A stretch of DNA of 64,000 bases from NCBI RefSeq assembly GCF_023101085.1, contig NZ_CP064703.1, positions 6,882,001-6,946,000 of the forward strand. Direction: 5' to 3'. Position 1 is the stretch's first letter; each line of letters opens with the position of its first letter. A model generated the notes under the pieces. That model ran no database searches. It was not told the origin of the DNA and saw only the letters and a program-made list of their open reading frames with translations. Of this stretch, positions 57,868 through 64,000 are shown in pieces. Position numbers and translations under genes: made by a program. The stretch is from Bradyrhizobium sp. 170 (GTDB taxonomy: Bacteria; Pseudomonadota; Alphaproteobacteria; Rhizobiales; Xanthobacteraceae).

Positions 57868-60357
57868 CTACCGACGCAGCGCCTCAATCCGCGCTTTCGC
57901 CTCCTTGATTCCTGCAGCGTCGGCTTTCGCGTAGAGGTCTTGCGCTCTGACCGCATCGCCGCGCGTTCCAAGAGTTCCCCATTTGGCCAGGATCAAGGGA
58001 TCATAGGTTTCTGCGAGCGAGAAGCTTGCCTGGACGCTACCCATCTCGATGGCGCGCTCCAGCACAATCCGCGCCGCGCCTATGTCTCCCTGCCCGAGCA
58101 GCGCGCTCGCACGCGCAAGCAACGCCGCCGCCACCCCGGCTTTCTTGGAATTGGGCTGGGCATCGCTCCGAACGCCCGCCGCTGGTGACCAGTCGGCGAC
58201 AGACTTCGCGTTCTCCGCAGGCTTGTCCCGCGCGATCGAGCCAACCGTTACGGCATTGGGTGCAACCTGTTTCGCAAGCGCGAGATCCCGCTCGAGCCGT
58301 TCGGCCCGAGCCCGCTCCTGCTGCAATGAGCTGCGCAACGAGGCTGAGTCGCGTTCCGCCGACTGCCTGGTCCGCGCGACCTCCTCGCTCGCCTTGGCCG
58401 CCAAGGCAGCCTGGGTATCGAGATCGCGACGTGCGGTTGCGAGATCCTGTTCCAGCCGCGCCGTCTGATCGCGCCCGTCCTGTGCGGGTTTGCGAAGCGA
58501 CGGCGCACCATTGGCGGCCGCCTGTTTGAGCCCGGCCGCCTCGTCTTCGAGTTTGCGGGCATGAGCCTCATATGCATAGAGCGTGCTGCGCGTCATCGAG
58601 AGGCCTTGCGCAAGAGCGTCGGCCCTCTCTCGCTCCTTCTGCATCGACTGCTTCAGCTCGGCAGCATCTGCTTCCGCGGCCCGCTTCGCCCGCAGAACTT
58701 CCTCGGCTATCTTTGCCGCCAGTGCTGTCTGAGTCTCGACGTCGCGCCGCGCCGCTGCAAGATCCGGCTCCAGCCGCGCGGACCGCTCGCGCTCCTGCTG
58801 CAACGATTTCTGCAGCTCGGCTTCGATGCTCTCGCTTGCCTGTTTCAGTCGGGACGCTTCCTCGCTTGCTTTCGCCGCCAGTGCCGTCTGGGTATCGACC
58901 TCGCGCCGCGCCGCCGCAAGATCCTGCTCCAGCCGCGCGGACCGCTCGCGCTCCTGCTGCGAAGATTTCTGCAGCTCGGCTTCGATGCTCTCGCTTGCCT
59001 GTTTCAGTCGGGACGCTTCCTCGCTTGCTTTCGCCGCCAGCGCCACTTGGGTCTCTACCTCGCGCCGCGCCGCCGCAAGATCCTGCTCCAGCCGCGCGGA
59101 CCGCTCGCGCTCCTGTTGCAGAGACTTCTGCAGCCCCGCTTCGCTGCTCTCGCTCGCTTGTTTCAGCCGGGACGCTTCCTCGCTTGCTTTCGCCGCCAGT
59201 GCCGTTTGGGTCTCTACCTCGCGCCGCGCCGCCGCAAGATCCTGCTCCAGCCGCGCGAACCGCTCGCGCTCTTGTTGCAGAGACTTCTGCAGCTCTGCTT
59301 CGCTGCTCTCGCTCGCCTGTTTCAGCCGGGACGCTTCCTCGCTTGCTTTCGCCAGTGCCGTTTGGGTCTCGACATCACGCCGCGCTGCCGCGAGATCCTG
59401 TTCCAGCCGCGCGGACCGCTCACGCTCCTGTTGCAGAGGCTTCTGCAGCTCCACTCCGCTGCTCTCGCTTGCCTGTTTCAGCCGGGACGCTTCCTCGCTT
59501 GCTTTGGCCGCCAGTGCCGTTTGGGTCTCTACCTCACGCCGCGCCGCCGCAAGATCCTGCTCCAGCCGCGCCGACTGCTCGCGCCCCTGTTGCAGAGACT
59601 TCTGCAGCTCTGCTTCGCTGCTCTCGCTTGCCTGTTTCAGCCGGGACGCTTCCTCGCTTGCTTTCGCCAGTGCCGTTTGGGTCTCGACATCACGCCGCGC
59701 TGCCGCGAGATCCTGTTCCAGCCGCGCGGACCGTTCGCGCTCCTGTTGCAAAGAGGTTTGCACCTCCACCGTGCCACTCTCCCCCACCTGTTTCAGCCGG
59801 GACGCTTCCTCGCTTGCCTTCGCCGCCAGCGCGGTCTGCGTTTCGACCTCGCGCCGCGCCGCCGCAAGAGCCTGCTCCAGCCCCTCGGCTCGATCGTGCT
59901 CCTGCACGAGACGTTGCAGCAATTCGATGTCGCGTCTTGCAATCGTGAGCTCAAGTAGCTGTGTCTCCGCCCAGTGGTGTTCCCGTTCCGGAGGGTGTCC
60001 TGCATCGCCGGTTGTTGCTTGCGCAACCTGCACCGATTTGTCATTGCTGCCCCGGCCCGGCGACAAGGGCTCGAAGTCGCCATAACCCGCTATTCCAGCG
60101 GAATCGAGATTGCGGGCAGCCATCGCGTGTTGCGCATCCGCCAGGTGCTGTGCGTGATCCGGGGAGGACTGGATTTCCGACGCCCATGTCATAGCGAGCA
60201 TGGTCGCAGCTATCCATGCGGTCGCGGATCGACCCTTCATGGGCCGATGCTTCATTGTCTTCTGCGCAACGGACGCCTCGTCTGCTTCGCTGCGTGAGGC
60301 ACCCGCGAAATCGCAGGCGGTCTTTATTTTCTCGTTGAGAATGATGGTGCGCCCCAT
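57868..60357 (-). CDS. Large tandem-repeat coiled-coil protein with Sel1-like end
   Basis: 829 residues from MGRTIILNEKIKTACDFAGA (GAGGA before the ATG). A hydrophobic segment (AWIAATMLAMTWASE, residues ~47-61) suggests a signal anchor. Then come about seven and a half heptad-rich repeats of 52-53 residues (LEQDLAAARREVETQTALAA, KASEEASRLKQASESSEAEL, QKSLQQERERSAR), a long coiled coil. The C-terminus ARIVLERAIEMGSVQASFSL, AETYDPLILAKWGTLGTRGD is a Sel1/TPR-like helical unit. Probably a periplasmic or envelope-spanning structural rod. The repeats are near-identical at DNA level. Confidence 0.75.
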   Translation of the reverse strand: MGRTIILNEKIKTACDFAGASRSEADEASVAQKTMKHRPMKGRSATAWIAATMLAMTWASEIQSSPDHAQHLADAQHAMAARNLDSAGIAGYGDFEPLSPGRGSNDKSVQVAQATTGDAGHPPEREHHWAETQLLELTIARRDIELLQRLVQEHDRAEGLEQALAAARREVETQTALAAKASEEASRLKQVGESGTVEVQTSLQQERERSARLEQDLAAARRDVETQTALAKASEEASRLKQASESSEAELQKSLQQGREQSARLEQDLAAARREVETQTALAAKASEEASRLKQASESSGVELQKPLQQERERSARLEQDLAAARRDVETQTALAKASEEASRLKQASESSEAELQKSLQQERERFARLEQDLAAARREVETQTALAAKASEEASRLKQASESSEAGLQKSLQQERERSARLEQDLAAARREVETQVALAAKASEEASRLKQASESIEAELQKSSQQERERSARLEQDLAAARREVDTQTALAAKASEEASRLKQASESIEAELQKSLQQERERSARLEPDLAAARRDVETQTALAAKIAEEVLRAKRAAEADAAELKQSMQKERERADALAQGLSMTRSTLYAYEAHARKLEDEAAGLKQAAANGAPSLRKPAQDGRDQTARLEQDLATARRDLDTQAALAAKASEEVARTRQSAERDSASLRSSLQQERARAERLERDLALAKQVAPNAVTVGSIARDKPAENAKSVADWSPAAGVRSDAQPNSKKAGVAAALLARASALLGQGDIGAARIVLERAIEMGSVQASFSLAETYDPLILAKWGTLGTRGDAVRAQDLYAKADAAGIKEAKARIEALRR
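58700..59900 (-). repeat. In-frame tandem repeats (159/156 bp) within the coiled-coil gene
   Basis: The marker CAGCCGCGCGGACCGCTC or its variants recurs at 58771, 58930, 59089, 59248, 59404, 59563 and 59719, a period of 159 bases with two 156-base units that lack one Ala codon. All changes keep frame. Unequal crossing-over between units is likely to vary rod length among strains. Confidence 0.8.
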
Positions 60358-60657
60358 AGGCAATCCTCGTCGCATGGTGGGTGACAAGGCCTGTTGCGAC
60401 GCGTCATTATGCGCGCTGCCGATGCGAATCCTATCACTCGCATGGAGGACCCCTCCTACCCCTTTTGGGGGTTAGGCTGCCGAGCGTTATACCGCGGGTC
60501 TCCTTGAGCAACGCGACGTTCGGCGCCTGGCTGAATGATCAAGAACAGCGGGGCCAGTGCCGCGAGACCCTCTTAATCGCGGATTGGGGGACCGGCCGAT
60601 GCTTGTTCAACCAAGTGTGTCTCAAATGCCGCGAACACATCCGGACGTGATTTGACG
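60358..60657. other. Short intergenic stretch
   Basis: Contains CTCCTACCCCTTTTGGGGGTTAG (~60447-60470), a C-run/G-run inverted pair. No gene seen. Confidence 0.3.
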
Positions 60658-62034
60658 TCAAACGTAGTGCCGTCGCCCGACTTGTGGTGCCGATTTGGCT
60701 CGGCCGCCCTCTACCAAGTTAATCGGGCTCGTTCGGCGCCGCCCAATACTCTCGTAAATGAAGCCGAGAGCAGCCATATCGTCGGGTCGATAGATATTGC
60801 GCAGATCGACGATCACAGGTTGCGCCATTTCGCGTTTCACGCGCTTCAAATCAAGCGCGCGGAACTGCGCCCATTCCGTGATAATCACGAGCGCATCGGC
60901 GCCGCGGACGCAAGCGTAGGGATCTTTGCAATACTCGATGTCAGGCAATTCCTTGCTCGCCTGCTCCATCCCGACCGGATCGTGCGCGCGCACTTTGGCG
61001 CCCATATCGAGCAAACCGGTGACGAGCGGGATCGACGGCGCCTCGCGCATGTCGTCGGTATCGGGCTTGAAGGTGAGGCCGAGCACCGCAACCGTCTTGC
61101 CGCGCAGGCCGCCGACAACGTTCAACACCTTGCGCGCCATCGCGCGCTTTCTGATGTCATTGACGCCGAGCACGGCTTCGACGATGCGCAGCTGCACGTC
61201 ATGGTCCTGCGCGATCTGGACCAGCGCGCGGGTATCCTTCGGGAAGCACGAGCCGCCGAAGCCCGGGCCGGCATGCAGGAACTTTGAGCCGATGCGGTTG
61301 TCGAGTCCGATGCCGCGCGCGACTTCCTGGACGTCGGCGCCGACTTTTTCGGAAAGATCGGCGATCTCGTTGATGAAGGTGATCTTGGTGGCGAGAAATG
61401 CGTTCGCCGCGTATTTGATCAGCTCCGCGGTACGCCGCTCGGTGAACATCAGCGGCGCCTGGTTGAGCGACAGCGGCCGGTAAACGTCGCCGAGCACCTT
61501 GCGCCCGCGCTCGTCCGAAGTGCCGACCACGATACGGTCGGGGAATTTGAAGTCGCGGATCGCGGCGCCCTCGCGCAGGAATTCCGGATTGGAGGCGACC
61601 ACGACGTCAGCCGACGGATTGGCTTCGCGGATCAGCCGCTCGACCTCGTCGCCGGTGCCGACCGGCACAGTCGATTTTGTCACCACCACCGTGAAGCCCG
61701 ACAGCGCGGAGGCGATCTCGCGCGCTGCGGCATACACGTAAGTGAGATCGGCGTGACCATCGCCGCGACGCGACGGTGTACCGACCGCGATAAACACGGC
61801 GTCGGCGTCGGCGACCGGCGCGGTCAGGTCCGTAGTGAAGTCGAGCCGCTTGGCCTTGACGTTGGTGGCGACCAGCGCGTCGAGCCCGGGTTCGAAAATC
61901 GGGATTTCGCCACGGCGCAGAGCATCGATCTTGCCGGCATCATTGTCCACACAGGTGACCCGGTGGCCGAAATCGGCAAAGCAGGCACCTGACACCAAGC
62001 CCACATATCCCGTTCCGATCATCGCGATGCGCAT
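60658..62034 (-). CDS. ugd: UDP-glucose 6-dehydrogenase
   Basis: 458 residues from MRIAMIGTGYVGLVSGACFA (NAD-binding GxGxxG) with VVTKSTVPVGTGDEVERLIR, ASNPEFLREGAAIRDFKFPD, KYAANAFLATKITFINEIAD, the catalytic Cys in GPGFGGSCFPKDTRALVQIA, and LGLTFKPDTDDMREAPSIPL. It makes UDP-glucuronic acid from UDP-glucose with two NAD. An ATG 15 codons upstream (62079) lacks support; GGGCGGG precedes 62034. With galE it forms a nucleotide-sugar supply for exopolysaccharide. Confidence 0.93.
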   Translation of the reverse strand: MRIAMIGTGYVGLVSGACFADFGHRVTCVDNDAGKIDALRRGEIPIFEPGLDALVATNVKAKRLDFTTDLTAPVADADAVFIAVGTPSRRGDGHADLTYVYAAAREIASALSGFTVVVTKSTVPVGTGDEVERLIREANPSADVVVASNPEFLREGAAIRDFKFPDRIVVGTSDERGRKVLGDVYRPLSLNQAPLMFTERRTAELIKYAANAFLATKITFINEIADLSEKVGADVQEVARGIGLDNRIGSKFLHAGPGFGGSCFPKDTRALVQIAQDHDVQLRIVEAVLGVNDIRKRAMARKVLNVVGGLRGKTVAVLGLTFKPDTDDMREAPSIPLVTGLLDMGAKVRAHDPVGMEQASKELPDIEYCKDPYACVRGADALVIITEWAQFRALDLKRVKREMAQPVIVDLRNIYRPDDMAALGFIYESIGRRRTSPINLVEGGRAKSAPQVGRRHYV

Positions 62035-62538
62035 GTTGGTACCCGCCCTTGAAATGTGATTTGCTCGCTTCGCCACCAAGTCGCGACGGGCGCCTGCATG
62101 GCTTGCGCATTCAGCTAGTGTAACGTCTCAAATTCGGCCGGCCGCTTGATATCGAACGCTTCCTTGTCCATCTCAGTCTGCAGGTCGTTCGAAGGATACC
62201 AAGCCATCCTTCAGGCAATCTACAACCAAGCAGCACGCTCGTCTCGACGCGCGATGCTCTGCCGGTGCGCAAACCCTGAGCTGGCCGCCTCTCTCCATTG
62301 ATCGATTAATTGCCCCTGCCAATAGTATGAAAGTAAAGAAGTTTTTCCGTTTACGGCACTACCCAATCCGAATTAATCAAACTTGGCGGGTGGCAGATGA
62401 TGGCAACGAGGTGCGACGGGCGTTCGGAGCCCGGTTGGCTTACTTGGAAAAGTCCGCTGCCCAGATCCTGCGCCGGGATCACCGAATCTGCACGAGAAGC
62501 CGCAGGACCGCATTGATAGGAGCGTACGGGCGTTACCG
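62035..62538. other. Intergenic stretch without a supported gene
   Basis: About 500 bases with short open frames only. AT-richer around 62310-62340. Nothing recognised. Confidence 0.35.
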
Positions 62539-62834
62539 TTGACGCGGCGCCACGGTGACAGGAAGCATCTGCGTTTTGTCGCGCGCCAACCCTGCATAGT
62601 GTGTGGGCGACAGCCCTGCGATCACACCACCCGCGATTTGCGCAAGCTCGCGAGCTTGCACAAAAAGTCAGCGACGAATTTATGGTCTAGCTATGCCGGG
62701 CCCACCATCGCGAACTGCACCGTGCAGACAAGGAAATGAACTGGTGGACAAAGACCCGGCACCAACCCCGGCTTTGGCACCAGTCTCTGTGGCTGCTCAG
62801 CCATCCGGCTTCGTCGCCAGTTCGTTTAACATGA
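62539..62834 (+). pseudogene. HNH-type (DUF968-like) nuclease gene remnant
   Basis: First frame: RRHGDRKHLRFVARQPCIVC and GRQPCD; next frame: HHPRFAQARELAQKVSDEFM, then an in-frame TAG, then LCRAHHRELHRADKEMNWW. Together these match small HNH-like proteins with CL-CGR-PSDPHHLRFAQPRALG-KVSDEF-VPLCR-HHRELH---E-AWW. One frameshift at 62620 and one nonsense codon (62691) disable it. The two Cys, paired His and HHREL motif would bind zinc and the catalytic metal. Confidence 0.7.
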
Positions 62835-62988
62835 CAGCTGCGATGCCCTCAATGGCAGAGAAGCGAGGCTCGCGCCGGACCTCCTCCTGTTTTCCGGCGC
62901 GAGGGGGCAGGACATGGTGACTTCCCGTCGCCAACATTGCCGCGTCCCATCGCCGGACCTGCTAGGAGGCTGGGAGCTCCAACATAAG

Positions 62989-63132
62989 CTAATAAACGTT
63001 TTGGGCCGTGTCCTGATAAATCGGCTGGGCTGATCGATGTTCGCTTGCATCCAAAAAGCGGCGTGAAAGCGGACGTTCCCGGACTTCGTATGTGAGCCAT
63101 GGGCCGACACATCGGTATGATTGATCGGGCAT
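62989..63132 (-). CDS. Possible 47-residue protein
   Basis: GGAG lies 8 bases before the ATG at 63132-63130. MPDQSYRCVGPWLTYEVRER, PLSRRFLDASEHRSAQPIYQ, DTAQNVY. No known relative; composition is protein-like, no signal or membrane segment. Confidence 0.35.
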   Translation of the reverse strand: MPDQSYRCVGPWLTYEVRERPLSRRFLDASEHRSAQPIYQDTAQNVY

Positions 63133-63477
63133 AAAGATCTCCAAGGACTGGAGAGCGGTGCACGCCGATCAAATTCCGAGGCAATGTTCCGCAATAGTCG
63201 CAAAGCCGTTCTCTTTGGAACTTCGTTCGCGTCGCCGCTCCACCCGAAAGTCGAGATTGAATGACGGCGCCGAACGTGATCGAGAGTGAGCAAGCCAGGA
63301 CGGTCCGTGAGTCAACGCGCCGCCGAACCATTCTGAGGTAATCCCTACTCGCAGTTGCACAGCAAATGGAATAGCGCAATTTTAATTTCCCTACGTGCCG
63401 CTCTTGTTACCCATGCGATTGCAGTTGCTTCGTGACGACGGTTGACACCAACCGGGGCGCGGTTCAGGGAGGGAAAT
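63133..63477. other. Intergenic stretch before the acyl-CoA ligase
   Basis: No supported gene. The end holds AGGGAGGG, the ribosome site of the next gene. Confidence 0.35.
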
Positions 63478-64000
63478 TTGCTCCAGCAGAACCGGACGCC
63501 GGCTCGCGTGATCAGCTCCGAGGGTGCCTTGTCCGCCCGCGATACCACAGAGCCTGAAGCCCAATTCACACTCGGCCAAGTCATCGGTAGAATCGCCAGT
63601 TTGTTCCCGCATCAGCCTGCGATCGTCTCTGCCACATTTGCGCCTCTGACGTACCGCGATCTTCAGCGCCAGTTGGACGGCATCCGCCAACAGTTGCGTT
63701 TGGCTGGGTTCGATTGCAACGCCCGGATCGGGGTACTCATGCCGAACGGCGCGGACGCGGTTCTCACCATCGTGGCAACAGCCTGCTGCAGCATCGCGGT
63801 TCCACTTGATCCTCGGCTGTCCCACGTCGAGATCGATCAGCGTCTCGACATGCTGCGCCTGAACGCTCTTCTCGTGCCGCAAGGCAATGCCTCTGAAGCT
63901 CGCCAGGCTGCTGAGCGGAGAAGGCTCGCCATCATCGAAGCCGCTCCGGTCGGACACGGTCAGCTTGGACTCAATATCTCAGTGCAGGTCTCCAACTCCC
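63478..64000 (+). CDS. AMP-dependent acyl-CoA synthetase/ligase, N-terminal part (runs off the right edge)
   Basis: The frame from TTG 63478 (GGGAGGG 5 bases upstream; GTG 63508 is an alternative) stays open to the window end. It contains FTLGQVIGRIASLFPHQPAI, VSATFAPLTYRDLQRQLDGI, RIGVLMPNGADAVLTIVATA and CCSIAVPLDPRLSHVEIDQR. This is the N-terminal part of ANL-family enzymes (adenylation of carboxylates), before the P-loop-like SSGTTGxPK motif. Proteins of this type in Bradyrhizobium are often multi-domain or paired with carrier domains; not visible here. Confidence 0.8.
   Translation, partial: MLQQNRTPARVISSEGALSARDTTEPEAQFTLGQVIGRIASLFPHQPAIVSATFAPLTYRDLQRQLDGIRQQLRLAGFDCNARIGVLMPNGADAVLTIVATACCSIAVPLDPRLSHVEIDQRLDMLRLNALLVPQGNASEARQAAERRRLAIIEAAPVGHGQLGLNISVQVSNS

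Noticed and set aside
58561-60085. Several long plus-strand frames (up to 465 codons) with strong periodicity, and a CRISPR-like look
   Set aside because: They are antisense reflections of the tandem-repeat coiled-coil gene. Repeats are 159/156 bp, contiguous and in frame, with no spacers.

Overview
The window reads as accessory DNA of a Bradyrhizobium-like alphaproteobacterium. This is inferred from the high GC content, the phasin, the LuxR-type regulators, the stand-alone LigD-type ligase, the many tiny conserved-hypothetical proteins of a type I associate with Bradyrhizobium, and the IS families present (IS91-like, IS110, IS630, IS1182). No rRNA, tRNA, CRISPR array or replication origin was seen.

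Layout. 0-5 kb: the end of a palindrome-bounded tyrosine-recombinase element that cut an SRAP (SOS-response peptidase) gene, then small genes and broken PilZ and class III cyclase genes. 5-14 kb: a LuxR-type regulator and a secreted vanadium-haloperoxidase-like protein lying between two identical direct copies (A, B) of a 2,548-bp IS91-like element that also carries a tyrosine recombinase. 13-17 kb: a frameshifted Sel1 gene and a frameshifted IS1182 element. 18-23 kb: a GT2 glycosyltransferase plus BcsS-like pair and an IS110 element. 23-28 kb: stress-flavoured small genes (DUF768-like, single-domain response regulator, DUF3606, zinc ribbon), a LigD ligase, a histone-H1-like protein and a DHFR/RibD-like reductase next to a solo IS91-type end. 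29-36 kb: a decaying zone of tiny genes, many with one-base frameshifts, one split by an IS630 element. 36-38 kb: an overlapping nucleotidyltransferase/metallophosphoesterase pair. 39-42 kb: IS copy C. 42-46 kb: a 1,114-residue RTX haem peroxidase. 46-52 kb: membrane and small proteins, phasin and an FMN alpha-hydroxy-acid dehydrogenase. 52-62 kb: a Fic protein with palindromic operator-like sites, two LuxR-type regulators, galE, a tandem-repeat coiled-coil protein and UDP-glucose dehydrogenase. 62-64 kb: a broken HNH-type gene and the start of an acyl-CoA ligase running off the edge.

How it fits together. The strongest structural signal is a dispersed ~100-bp repeat with at least seven full or partial copies, plus a relative of it split by IS1182. 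All three IS91-like copies sit right after the same short motif (GTGCCA) in this repeat. The IS110 and IS1182 elements both sit at another fixed point (around GGGTCA). The repeat therefore looks like a preferred landing pad that shaped the region. Genes of surface polysaccharide metabolism (GT2, BcsS, galE, UDP-glucose dehydrogenase), secreted oxidative enzymes (haloperoxidase, RTX peroxidase) and stress or DNA-maintenance functions (LigD, histone-like, response regulator) suggest a host- or environment-interaction region. That last reading is inference.
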